Of a stretch of 38,910 nt of DNA, positions 21,003 through 28,987 are shown one piece after another. The notes under the pieces are model-generated. The model saw only the letters and a program-made list of their open reading frames with translations, had not been told where the DNA came from and did not search any database. This DNA comes from Tranquillimonas alkanivorans. GTDB lineage: Bacteria > Pseudomonadota > Alphaproteobacteria > Rhodobacterales > Rhodobacteraceae. The position numbers and the translations under genes are program-made. Location: assembly GCF_900115595.1 (NCBI RefSeq), contig NZ_FOXA01000023.1:1-38910 (forward strand). Reading direction: 5' to 3'. Numbering within the stretch: position 1 is the stretch's first letter; every line of letters begins with the position of its first letter.

Positions 21003-22175
21003 ATGCATCGTCTGTCCACCGCCGCCGCGGCGCTCATGGCGTTCGCCGCGCCCGCGGCCGCCGACATCACCATCGCCCATGTCTATGGCAAAACCGGCGC
21101 GCTCGAGGCCTATGCCGAGCAGTCGCACAACGGTTTGATGATGGGCCTGGAATACGCGACCGACGGCACGATGGAAGTCAACGGCGAGAAGATCGTCGTG
21201 ATCGAGAAGGACACCCAGGCCGACCCGGCGCTCGGCAAGGCGCTCCTGGCCGAGGCCTACGGCGACGACGACGCCGCGTTGGCCGTGGGCCCCGTGAGTT
21301 CGGGCGTGGCGCTGGCAATGCTGCCGGTGGCCGAGGAATACGAGCGCATCCTGATCGTCGAGCCGGCGGTCGCGGACTCGATCACCGGCGAGAACTGGAA
21401 CCGCTATGTCTTCCGCACGGGCCGGAATTCCAGCCAGGACGCCATCGCCAATGCCGTGGCGCTGGGGGGCGAGGACGTGAAGGTCGCGACGTTGGCGCAG
21501 GATTACGCCTTCGGCCGCGACGGCGTGTCCGCGTTCAAGGAGGCGCTCGAGGAAACCGGCGCCGAGGTCGTGCACGAGGAATACGTGCCCACCGACACCA
21601 CCGACTTCACCGCGGCGGCCGAGCGCATCTTCAACGCGATGGACGGCGTCGAGGGCGAGAAGAAGCTCTTCATCATCTGGGCCGGCGGCGGCAACCCGAT
21701 GGGCAAGATCAACGCGATGGACCCCTCGCGCCACGACGTCGAGATCGCCACGGGCGGCAACATCCTGGCGGCGCTGACCGCCTACAAGGAACTGCCGGGC
21801 ATGGAGGGCGCGACCTATTACTACTACGAGATCCCGGACAACGAGGTGAACGACTGGCTGGTCGAGCAGCACTTCGAGCGCTACGACAGCCCGCCGGACT
21901 TCTTCACCGCGGGCGGCATGGCCGCGGGAATCGCCGTGGTTGAGGCGCTGGAAAAGGCCGGGTCCACCGATACCGAGGACCTGATCACCGCGATGGAAGG
22001 GATGGAGTGGATGACGCCCAAGGGCACCATGCGCTTCCGCCCGGAGGACCACCAGGCGCTGCAATCGATGTACCACTTCCGCACCGAGGTGCAGGACGAC
22101 AAGGACTATGGTGTGCCGGTGCTGGTCCGCGAACTGGGCATCGACGACATGGACATCCCCGTCCGCAACCAGTGA
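21003..22175 (+). CDS. livK: HAAT/Liv-type ABC transporter substrate-binding protein
   Basis: 390 residues, a periplasmic type I binding protein (peripla_BP_6 type). The signal peptide ends near residue 20 (AAPAAA). ITIAHVYGKTGALEAYAEQS begins the mature protein, and VGPVSSGVALAMLPVAEEY and AQDYAFGRDGVSAFKEAL are typical of the fold. It starts after GGGAGGAG and is the first gene of a five-part transporter operon ending with a hydrolase. The ligand cannot be read from the sequence. The regulon with an acyl-CoA ligase argues for an aromatic, cyclic or branched carboxylic acid rather than an amino acid. Confidence 0.9.
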   Translation: MHRLSTAAAALMAFAAPAAADITIAHVYGKTGALEAYAEQSHNGLMMGLEYATDGTMEVNGEKIVVIEKDTQADPALGKALLAEAYGDDDAALAVGPVSSGVALAMLPVAEEYERILIVEPAVADSITGENWNRYVFRTGRNSSQDAIANAVALGGEDVKVATLAQDYAFGRDGVSAFKEALEETGAEVVHEEYVPTDTTDFTAAAERIFNAMDGVEGEKKLFIIWAGGGNPMGKINAMDPSRHDVEIATGGNILAALTAYKELPGMEGATYYYYEIPDNEVNDWLVEQHFERYDSPPDFFTAGGMAAGIAVVEALEKAGSTDTEDLITAMEGMEWMTPKGTMRFRPEDHQALQSMYHFRTEVQDDKDYGVPVLVRELGIDDMDIPVRNQ

Positions 22176-22186
22176 TCCACCGGACC

Positions 22187-22210
22187 CCCGGGGCCGCCGT
22201 CGGCCCCGGG
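22187..22210 (+). promoter_or_regulatory. 10-bp stem hairpin between livK and livG
   Basis: CCCGGGGCCG and CGGCCCCGGG pair perfectly around CCGT, 11 bases after the livK stop. Such a stem can protect the livK part of the message and reduce read-through, giving more binding protein than ATPase. Confidence 0.5.
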
Positions 22211-22262
22211 CGCGGCCCGGGCGTGCGATGAGCCCCGGCGCATTTCTTCGAAGGACCCCGCG

Positions 22263-23027
22263 ATGACCGTCCCGCTTCTGGAGACGCAGGACCTTTCCGT
22301 GCGCTTCGGCGGCCACGTCGCCGTCGACGCCGTCACCTGCGCCTTCCGCGCCGGAGAGCTGACCGCCATCGTCGGCCCGAACGGCGCCGGCAAGACCACG
22401 TATTTCAACCTGATCTCGGGCCAGATCCCGGCGAGCGCGGGCCGCGTGCTGCTGGACGGCCGCGACATCACCCGCACACCCGTGGCCGCGCGCTGCCGGC
22501 TGGGCCTTGGCCGGGCGTTCCAGCTGACCAACCTGTTCCCCGACCTCACCGTGCTCGAGAACGTGCGTCTCGTGATCCAGGCGCATCGGGGGCGCGGCTT
22601 CTCGATCTTCTCGCTCGCCGACGCGCAGCGCGAGGTGACCGAGGCCGCCGAGGCGGTGATCGACCGGGTGCGCCTCACGCCGCTGATCTCGCAGAAGGTC
22701 TCGGAGCTCAGCCACGGCAACCAGCGCAAGCTCGAGGTGGCGCTGCTGATCGCGCTCGATCCGCGCGTCTACATGTTCGACGAGCCGACGGCGGGCATGT
22801 CGGTGGACGAGGCGCCGGTGGTGCTGGACCTGATCGCCGAGCTGAAGGCCGAGTCCGACCGCACGATCCTTCTGGTCGAGCACAAGATGGACGTGATCCG
22901 CACGCTCGCCGACCGCATCATCGTGCTGCACAACGGCAAACTCGCCGCCGACGGCAAACCGGCCGAGGTCATGGCCTCGGACGTGGTGCAGGAGGCCTAC
23001 ATGGGCAAGGAGCTGGAAGATGTCTGA
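22263..23027 (+). CDS. livG: ABC transporter ATP-binding protein LivG
   Basis: 254 residues. Walker A is GPNGAGKTT, the signature region is ELSHGNQRKLEVALLIA, Walker B is VYMFDEPTAGMS, and the switch His lies in LLVEHKMDVI. The long insert between Walker A and signature, with GLGRAFQLTNLFPDLTV, is typical of LivG. GAAGGA precedes the ATG. It overlaps livF by 8 bases. Confidence 0.93.
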   Translation: MTVPLLETQDLSVRFGGHVAVDAVTCAFRAGELTAIVGPNGAGKTTYFNLISGQIPASAGRVLLDGRDITRTPVAARCRLGLGRAFQLTNLFPDLTVLENVRLVIQAHRGRGFSIFSLADAQREVTEAAEAVIDRVRLTPLISQKVSELSHGNQRKLEVALLIALDPRVYMFDEPTAGMSVDEAPVVLDLIAELKAESDRTILLVEHKMDVIRTLADRIIVLHNGKLAADGKPAEVMASDVVQEAYMGKELEDV

Positions 23028-23742
23028 CGCGATCCTGTCGCTCAGAGGCGTGAAGACGGACATCGCGCAGTATCACATCCTGCAGGGCGTCGACCTCGAC
23101 GTGCCGCGGGGGCAGGTGACGATGCTGCTGGGCCGCAATGGCGTGGGCAAGACCACGACCCTGCGCACGATCATGGGCCACTGGCGCGCGCGCGCGGGGA
23201 CGATCCGGCTTGACGGCGACGATATCGCGCAGGCCCCAACGCCGGCAATCGCGCGGCGGGGCGTAGGCTATGTGCCCGAGAACATGGGCATCTTTTCGGA
23301 CCTGACGGTGGAAGAGAACATGACGCTCGCCGCCGCCTCCGGCCCGCTCGAGCGTGAGCGGCTTGAGTGGATCTTCGGCGCCTTCCCGGCGCTGCGCACC
23401 TTCTGGCGTTCCGAGGCGGGGAACCTCTCGGGCGGGCAGAAGCAGATGCTGTCGATCGCCCGCGCCATGGCCGAGGAGCGCAAGCTCTACCTGATCGACG
23501 AGCCGACGAAGGGTCTGGCGCCGGCGATCGTCTCGACCATGGCCGGTGCGCTGCGCGACCTGAAGCGGCGCGGCGCCTCGATCCTTCTGGTCGAGCAGAA
23601 CTTCTCGGTCGCGCGCGCGCTCGGGGACCGGGCGGCGGTGATGGACGACGGGCGGATCGTCTGGACCGGGGAGATGGCCGAGCTCGCGGGCGACGCGGCC
23701 CTGCAGGAGCGGCTGATGGGCCTCAGCATGGAGACGGCGTGA
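23020..23742 (+). CDS. livF: ABC transporter ATP-binding protein LivF
   Basis: 240 residues, the second ATPase of the Liv-type importer. Walker A GRNGVGKTT, signature NLSGGQKQMLSIARA, Walker B LYLIDEPTKGLAP, then LLVEQNFSVARAL. GVGYVPENMGIFSDLTVEEN is the usual LivF loop. It starts inside the end of livG. Confidence 0.93.
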   Translation: MSDAILSLRGVKTDIAQYHILQGVDLDVPRGQVTMLLGRNGVGKTTTLRTIMGHWRARAGTIRLDGDDIAQAPTPAIARRGVGYVPENMGIFSDLTVEENMTLAAASGPLERERLEWIFGAFPALRTFWRSEAGNLSGGQKQMLSIARAMAEERKLYLIDEPTKGLAPAIVSTMAGALRDLKRRGASILLVEQNFSVARALGDRAAVMDDGRIVWTGEMAELAGDAALQERLMGLSMETA

Positions 23743-23830
23743 TGCGTGGCGGCTGGCAGGACACGCCTTCGGCGAGAGTATTTTCGGCAAGAGGAAGCAA
23801 CGGAACGCCAACATGCGAGGGAGGGGCGCG
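23743..23830 (+). other. short livF-livH spacer with an extragenic motif
   Basis: 88 bases. The part around 23770-23800 (GGCGAGAGTATTTTCGGC then AAGAGGAAG) looks like an extragenic sequence that I recall from many Rhodobacterales genomes. The ribosome site GAGGGAGGGG precedes livH. No second copy was noticed in this window. Confidence 0.3.
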
Positions 23831-24862
23831 ATGACGGCTGCGCCGGATCATGCGCCGACGCTGTCGGGGCCGGGGCTGAAGGACCGACTGGGGCAGGCGG
23901 CGCCGCTGCTGCTCGTCCCTGTGCTGGTGGTGCTGGGGTATCTCTCCATCGGCTCGACGAGCTCGTGGCTGACGCTGACGGTGTCGGGGCTGGCGATGGG
24001 TATGATGATCTTCATCATGGCCTCGGGCCTCACGCTCGTCTTCGGGTTGATGGACGTGATCAACTTCGGGCACGGCGCGTTCATCTCGGTCGGGGCCTTC
24101 GTCGGCATCTCGGTCGTCCTGGCGCTGTCGGGCTGGGCCGGCGCGCCGTCGCTGGCGCTGAACCTGGGCGCCATCGCGCTGGCCGTGATCGCCGCGATGG
24201 CGGTGACGGCCGTTCTGGGCTGGGCCTTTGAGCGGGTGATCGTGCGACCGGTCTATGGCGCGCATCTCAAGCAGATCCTCGTCACCGTCGGCGGGCTGAT
24301 CGTGATCGAGCAGCTGATCCACGTGATCTGGGGGCCGGACGAGATCTTCCTGACGCGCCCTGAAAGCCTGAAGGGCGCGATCACCTTCGCGGGCGCGGCG
24401 CTCGAGCGGTATCGCATCCTCGCCGTCGTCTTCGGGCTGGCGCTGTTCCTGGCGATGCGGCTGGTGCTGCGGCGCACGAAGATCGGCCTGATCGTGCGCG
24501 CGGGCGTGCAGAACGGCGAGATGGTCGAGGCTCTCGGCTACCGCCTGCGTCTGGTGTTCGTCGGCGTCTTCGTGGCCGGCTCCGCTCTCGCGGGTCTGGG
24601 CGGCGTGATGTGGGGCCTCTATCAGGAGGTCGTGACGGCGGGGATGGGCGAGGAGATGATGATCCTCGTCTTCATCGTCGTCATCATCGGCGGGCTCGGT
24701 TCGGTCGAGGGGGCGTTCATCGGCGCGCTGCTGGTGGGGCTGTTGCAGAACTACGTGGCCTTCCTGGCCCCCAAGCTGGCGCTCGTGTCCAACATCGGGC
24801 TTCTGACGCTGATCCTGCTGTGGCGGCCTCAGGGGATGATGCCCGTGGTGAAGGCGAAATAG
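23831..24862 (+). CDS. livH: ABC transporter permease LivH
   Basis: 343 residues with about eight membrane helices. Family marks are FGLMDVINFGHGAFISVGAF and, near the end, VVIIGGLGSVEGAFIGALLV. It has a longer N-terminus than E. coli LivH. The ATG at 23831 has GAGGGAGGGG just upstream; the ATG at 23813 would overlap that site. Confidence 0.9.
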   Translation: MTAAPDHAPTLSGPGLKDRLGQAAPLLLVPVLVVLGYLSIGSTSSWLTLTVSGLAMGMMIFIMASGLTLVFGLMDVINFGHGAFISVGAFVGISVVLALSGWAGAPSLALNLGAIALAVIAAMAVTAVLGWAFERVIVRPVYGAHLKQILVTVGGLIVIEQLIHVIWGPDEIFLTRPESLKGAITFAGAALERYRILAVVFGLALFLAMRLVLRRTKIGLIVRAGVQNGEMVEALGYRLRLVFVGVFVAGSALAGLGGVMWGLYQEVVTAGMGEEMMILVFIVVIIGGLGSVEGAFIGALLVGLLQNYVAFLAPKLALVSNIGLLTLILLWRPQGMMPVVKAK

Positions 24863-24863
24863 G

Positions 24864-25919
24864 ATGATCGTGACCCTGCTTTCCGGCGACCGGCCGCGCA
24901 GCCCGCTGCTGACCCTGATCCTTCTGGCGATCCTCGCGGGCCTCGCGCTCGCGCCGTTCCTGTTCCCCGGCGTGCGCTCGCTCGAGACGGCGGCGCGGAT
25001 CTGCATCTTTATCGTGCTGGTGGCGAGCTATGATCTGCTCTTGGGCTACACCGGGATCGTCAGCTTCGCGCACACCATGTTCTTCGGCCTGGGCGCCTAT
25101 GGCGTGGCGTTGGCGTCCGAGCACATCGGGCGCGGCTTCGGCGCGCTCGCGGTGGGCACCGTCGCGGGGGCGGTCGCGGCGGCGCTGCTGGCGATGGTGA
25201 TCGGGCTGTTCTCGCTGCGGGTGCGGGCGATCTTCTTCGCAATGATCACGCTCGCCGTCGCCTCGGCCGTGGCGGTGCTGGTCAGCCAGCTGTCGCAGAT
25301 CACCGGGGGCGAGGACGGGCTGAACTATCGCATCCCGCGCGAACTGACGCCGGCGTTCCGGTGGGGCGGGAAGCTGTTCGACGTGAACCTGAACGGTAAG
25401 CTGCTGAACTACTACCTCGTCTTCTTCTGTTCGCTGGGCTTGTTCCTTCTGATGCTGCGCATCGTGAACTCGCCCTTCGGCCGGGTGCTCCAGGCGATCC
25501 GCGAAAACGACTTCCGGGCCGAGGCGATCGGCTATCGCGTCGTGCGCTACCGCGTCGCCGCGACCTGCATCTCGGCCGCCGTGGCGGCGCTGGCGGGAAG
25601 CCTCTTCGCCGTCTGGCTGCGCTATGTCGGGCCGGACACGACGCTGAGCTTCGAGATCATGCTCGACATCCTGCTGATGGTGGTGATCGGAGGAATGGGC
25701 ACGATGTACGGCGCGGTCGTGGGCGCGACGCTGTTCGTGCTGGCGCAGAACTATCTGCAGAACCTGATGGGGCTGGCCTCGGGCGCGACCGAGGGGGTGC
25801 CGGTCGTCTCGGACCTTCTGGACCCCGACCGATGGCTGTTGTGGCTGGGCGTGCTGTTCATCCTCAGCGTCTACTTCTTTCCCACCGGCATCGTCGGACG
25901 TCTTCGGGCGGGGCGCTGA
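24864..25919 (+). CDS. livM: ABC transporter permease LivM
   Basis: 351 residues with about ten membrane helices. Family marks are YDLLLGYTGIVSFAHTMFFG, then FFAMITLAVASAVAVLVSQL with ITGGEDGLNYRIP, and LLMVVIGGMGTMYGAVVGAT. It starts one base after the livH stop, so the two permeases are translated together. Confidence 0.92.
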   Translation: MIVTLLSGDRPRSPLLTLILLAILAGLALAPFLFPGVRSLETAARICIFIVLVASYDLLLGYTGIVSFAHTMFFGLGAYGVALASEHIGRGFGALAVGTVAGAVAAALLAMVIGLFSLRVRAIFFAMITLAVASAVAVLVSQLSQITGGEDGLNYRIPRELTPAFRWGGKLFDVNLNGKLLNYYLVFFCSLGLFLLMLRIVNSPFGRVLQAIRENDFRAEAIGYRVVRYRVAATCISAAVAALAGSLFAVWLRYVGPDTTLSFEIMLDILLMVVIGGMGTMYGAVVGATLFVLAQNYLQNLMGLASGATEGVPVVSDLLDPDRWLLWLGVLFILSVYFFPTGIVGRLRAGR

Positions 25920-26708
25920 GTGGCGGTGCGCGAGGCAGGCTCGGGGCGACCGCTCGTCTTCCTGCACGGCTGGACGATGGACGCCAGCATCTTCGAGGGC
26001 CAGTTCGGCCGTCTGTCGGACCGGTTTCACTGCCTCGCGCCCGATCTGCCGGGGCACGGCACGGCCCGCGACGGCGCGCCGACGCTGGAGGCCGCGGCGG
26101 ACGCGGTGGACGCGCTGCTGCGCGAGTTGTCGGAGGTCGTGCTGATCGGCTGGTCGATGGGAGCGTCGGTGGCTTGGAGCTACGTGCGGCGGCACGGAGC
26201 GGAGGCGCTCGCCGGGCTCGTGACGGTGGACATGAGCCCGCGGCTGCTCAATGGGCCGGGCTGGCCGCACGGGCTGCTCGGGCAGGAAAGGGCCGGGGCG
26301 CGCGCAATGGCCGCGAGGTTCGACGCGGACTGGGAGGGCGGGGCGCAGGCTATCGCCTCGACGATGTTCGCCACGCGGGACGGGGTTCCGGGCTATGGGC
26401 GCGACCGGGCGATGCGGCAGGTTACGTCGAACGAGCCCGAGACAATGCGGCGGATCTGGCGCGCGCTGGTGGCGGCGGACCTGCGTGACGTGGTTCCCCG
26501 GGTCCCGGTCCCGGTGCTTGCCTGCCACGGGGCGCGGAGCCGGGTCTATCCGGCCTCGGCCGCGGAATGGATCGCGGGAGCCTCCCCGCAGGGGCGGCGC
26601 CTAGCGTTCGAGATGTCGGGACATTCCCCGCACCTGGAGGAGCCTGACGCCTTCGCCGAAGCGATCGCGAAGTTCGCCGGTCAGGGTGCGTGCGAGCACG
26701 CACCCTGA
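25920..26708 (+). CDS. alpha/beta hydrolase ending the Liv operon
   Basis: 262 residues. The nucleophile elbow is GWSMG (Ser), the oxyanion region is VFLHGWTMD, and the catalytic His is in GHSPHLEEPDAF. The fold covers esterases, C-C hydrolases and lactonases. The start is a GTG placed directly after the livM stop (TGAGTG), so coupling is likely. In this operon it may release the acid from an ester or lactone, or cleave a ring-opened product. The reaction is not known. The stop codon lies inside the strong terminator hairpin. Confidence 0.8.
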   Translation: MAVREAGSGRPLVFLHGWTMDASIFEGQFGRLSDRFHCLAPDLPGHGTARDGAPTLEAAADAVDALLRELSEVVLIGWSMGASVAWSYVRRHGAEALAGLVTVDMSPRLLNGPGWPHGLLGQERAGARAMAARFDADWEGGAQAIASTMFATRDGVPGYGRDRAMRQVTSNEPETMRRIWRALVAADLRDVVPRVPVPVLACHGARSRVYPASAAEWIAGASPQGRRLAFEMSGHSPHLEEPDAFAEAIAKFAGQGACEHAP

Positions 26709-26712
26709 CCGG
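26677..26712. terminator. perfect 17-bp stem terminator at the operon junction
   Basis: CCGGTCAGGGTGCGTGC and its exact complement pair around a GA loop, 26677-26712. The hairpin covers the hydrolase stop codon (26706-26708). It can act on both convergent transcripts. No U-tract is seen on either side. Confidence 0.65.
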
Positions 26713-26783
26713 TGCGTCCTCCACGTCGGACGGTGCGGGCTCTGCGACCTTGCCTGAGGCTGACGCTAGAGCCGGCTCCGGGC

Positions 26784-26803
26784 GGTGCGTACGAACACGC
26801 ACC
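26784..26803. terminator. second, related hairpin at the end of the minus-strand operon
   Basis: GGTGCGT and ACGCACC pair around ACGAAC and touch the stop codon of the last hotdog gene. The GGTGCGT...ACGCACC arms repeat those of the 26677 hairpin, so the two look like copies of one sequence. Confidence 0.5.
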
Positions 26804-27159
26804 TACGCGCCGACGTCCTTGACCAGCACCAGGGACCTGCCTTCGCACACCACTGTGCCGTCCTCGGTCGCGCAGGAGGCCCAGAGATCCACCAGGTGCT
26901 TCTCGGGGCGCACGCGCGTCACCTCGACGCTCGCCATCAGCGGCTGACCGACCGGGGCAGGGGCGAGGAACCGCATCTCCTGCTTCAGGTAGTTCGTCCC
27001 CGGCCCCGGGAGCTTCACACCCAGAAGATAGGAGAACATGGCGGCCACCAGCGGCTCGGGCACCGCGCCGTCTACCGGCGAGCCGGTGAGGCGGGCGAAA
27101 TCCTCGACCTCCGCCGCGCCGAAGGTGCGCGAGACGTGGCGCTTGTCGCCGAGTTCCAT
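26803..27159 (-). CDS. MaoC-like hotdog protein without the hydratase motif
   Basis: 118 residues with a single hotdog fold: FGAAEVEDFARLTGS, then VPEPLVAAMFSYLLGVKLPG and YLKQEMRFLAPAPVGQPLMA. The region where MaoC/PhaJ enzymes carry the Asp and His of the hydratase motif (GDxNPxH) reads GSPVDGAVPEP, so both catalytic residues are missing. The start is ATG 27159, which overlaps the stop of the preceding MaoC gene (TGATG). The pair resembles heterodimeric dehydratases such as mycobacterial HadAB/HadBC, in which one subunit is catalytic and the other supports substrate binding. That is an inference. Confidence 0.7.
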   Translation of the reverse strand: MELGDKRHVSRTFGAAEVEDFARLTGSPVDGAVPEPLVAAMFSYLLGVKLPGPGTNYLKQEMRFLAPAPVGQPLMASVEVTRVRPEKHLVDLWASCATEDGTVVCEGRSLVLVKDVGA

Positions 27160-27512
27160 CACGCGACCTCAGTCTCGCCGATCAGCAATTCGGCCTCGTC
27201 GGCCCGGCGCACGGCGCGTAGGTAGAACCGGTTCTCGGCGTGAAGCTCGACCTCGAGCATCACGGACTCCCCGGCGAAGCACGGATTGGGGAACATCAGG
27301 GATTGAGAGACGTGCCGGGCGTGGGGCCGCGCGTCGCGCAACAGCGTCCAGAGCTTGGAGTAGATCAGCATGCCGTGCGCCACCGTTCGGCCGAAGCGCG
27401 TGCGGGAGGAGAACCCGAAGTCCACATGGATCGGGTTGTCGTCGCCCGAAATGCGCGCGAAGGCGTCGAACTCTTCTTGCGTCGGGGTCCATTCGGCGGT
27501 GATCTGGCTCAT
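27159..27512 (-). CDS. MaoC-like (R)-type enoyl-CoA hydratase, catalytic hotdog
   Basis: 117 residues. FARISGDDNPIHVDFGFSS is the complete hydratase-2 motif with the catalytic Asp and His, followed by GRTVAHGMLIYSKLWTLL. It hydrates an enoyl-CoA, or the reverse. ATG 27512 overlaps the CoA-ligase stop (ATGA) and the end overlaps the next hotdog gene, so the order ligase, MaoC, MaoC-like is tightly coupled. The protein is single-domain, and its partner lacks the motif. Confidence 0.82.
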   Translation of the reverse strand: MSQITAEWTPTQEEFDAFARISGDDNPIHVDFGFSSRTRFGRTVAHGMLIYSKLWTLLRDARPHARHVSQSLMFPNPCFAGESVMLEVELHAENRFYLRAVRRADEAELLIGETEVA

Positions 27513-28987
27513 CTCAGACGCTCCCTCAGATCGGGCTTGCGGATCTTGCCGGCGGCGGTGCGGGGGAAATCCTCGACGATTTCGAACCGCGCCGGGATCT
27601 TGTATTTGGCCAGCCGCTCGCGACACCAGCCCTGCAGCGTGCCGGTGTCGAGCGCCTGCCGGGGTCGGGGCAACAGGAAGGCCGCGCCGACCTCGCCCCA
27701 GCGGGAGTCTGGAATGCCGACCACGGCCGCTTCGAGCACGGCGGGATGCGTGCACAGCACGCGCTCGACCTCGGCCGGATAGACGTTCTCTCCGCCCGAA
27801 ATGAACATATCCTTGATCCGATCGACGATGAAGTAGTACCCGTCCGCGTCCCGGCGGCCCACGTCGCCGGATTTCAGCCAGTCGTCGTGGGTGAACGTCT
27901 CCCGCGTCGCCGCCTCGTTTCCGAAATAACCCGGCGTGATGTTGGGGCCGCGGAACTGCAGTTCTCCCTCACCGGGCTCGCCCTGCGGCACGCCGTCCAG
28001 CCGCACCTCGGTCAGCACTTGTGCACGGCCGACCGAGCCGATCTTGTCGGCCGCCCGGGCGCGGTCCATCAGAAAGACGGTTGGGCCCGTCTCGGTCATG
28101 CCCATGCCGTTGAGCACTTGCGCGCCGCGCTCGGCGAAGAAGCGGATCAGAGGCTCGGGCAACGGCGCGCCGCCGCAGCCGCAGCGCAGGGTGCTCCAGT
28201 CCACCCGGTCCACGTCGTCGTGCAGGCTGAACGCCTGATAGATCGCGGGGACGCCGAAGAACTGCGTCACGCCGCCGCCGCGGATCAGCGACAACAGCGT
28301 GTCGGCGTCGAACTTGGGCAGGATGGTGGAGCAACCGCCGGCCAGGAAGACGGGCAGGGTGTAAAGGTTGATTCCCGCTGTGTGGAACAGCGGCAGGAAG
28401 TTCACGCTGCGGTCGGTCGAGACGAGATCGATCGCCTGTCCGATGTTGACCGCATTGGCCCACGCCATCCGCGCTGTCTGGATCACGGCCTTCGGCCGTC
28501 CGGTCGTGCCCGAGGTGAAGAGCAGGTACCAAGGCCGGGTCGCCGAGACGGGATCAGCGCGGTCCGGGGCGGGGGTGCTTGCCCACTCTGTCACCGGGCC
28601 GTCCATCGAAAGAAGCGTCAGGTCCAGCGCCTTGGCCACCGCTCGGCCCGCTTCGGTGTGCGCCTCATCGTGGATCAGGGCGCGCGCGCCGACGGTCGAG
28701 AGGGTCTCGATCAGCTCCGCCGCGGGGTGGCGCCAGTTCAGCGGCGCAAGAATGATGCCGGTCTTCTGACAGGCGAAGAGCGTCAGGAAGAACTCGACTC
28801 GATTGAGCGAAAGGACGGCGAGGCGGTCGCCCTCCCCCAGCCCGCTGTCGGTCAGGCCCCCTGCGATCCTGTTGGCGGCGGCGTTGACCTCGGCGAAGCT
28901 CCAGCGTTTTCCACCCTCGATGAACGCCGCGGCGTCGGGCGAGATTTCGGCGCGCTTCATTGCCATGTCGGGGATCAAGTCAAGCAT
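27509..28987 (-). CDS. AMP-forming acyl-CoA ligase
   Basis: 492 residues of the ANL superfamily, making an acyl-CoA from a carboxylic acid, ATP and CoA. Core motifs: LLFTSGTTGRPKAVIQTARM (P-loop), NGMGMTETGPTVF, SGDVGRRDADGYYFIVDR, IKDMFISGGENVYPAEVERV, and the C-terminal RTAAGKIRKPDL with the catalytic Lys. It is a general FadD-like ligase, and the acid cannot be read from sequence. ATG 28987 overlaps the crotonase gene by 8 bases. It probably activates the acid imported by the Liv-type transporter of the convergent operon. Confidence 0.9.
   Translation of the reverse strand: MLDLIPDMAMKRAEISPDAAAFIEGGKRWSFAEVNAAANRIAGGLTDSGLGEGDRLAVLSLNRVEFFLTLFACQKTGIILAPLNWRHPAAELIETLSTVGARALIHDEAHTEAGRAVAKALDLTLLSMDGPVTEWASTPAPDRADPVSATRPWYLLFTSGTTGRPKAVIQTARMAWANAVNIGQAIDLVSTDRSVNFLPLFHTAGINLYTLPVFLAGGCSTILPKFDADTLLSLIRGGGVTQFFGVPAIYQAFSLHDDVDRVDWSTLRCGCGGAPLPEPLIRFFAERGAQVLNGMGMTETGPTVFLMDRARAADKIGSVGRAQVLTEVRLDGVPQGEPGEGELQFRGPNITPGYFGNEAATRETFTHDDWLKSGDVGRRDADGYYFIVDRIKDMFISGGENVYPAEVERVLCTHPAVLEAAVVGIPDSRWGEVGAAFLLPRPRQALDTGTLQGWCRERLAKYKIPARFEIVEDFPRTAAGKIRKPDLRERLR

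Noticed and set aside
20826-23063. 745-codon minus-strand frame over livK and livG
   Set aside because: His/Arg/Val-rich shadow. Both plus-strand genes have signal peptide or Walker motifs.
24717-26528. Minus-strand frame over livH, livM and the hydrolase
   Set aside because: Crosses three real genes and consists of Arg/His/Gln-rich low-complexity sequence.
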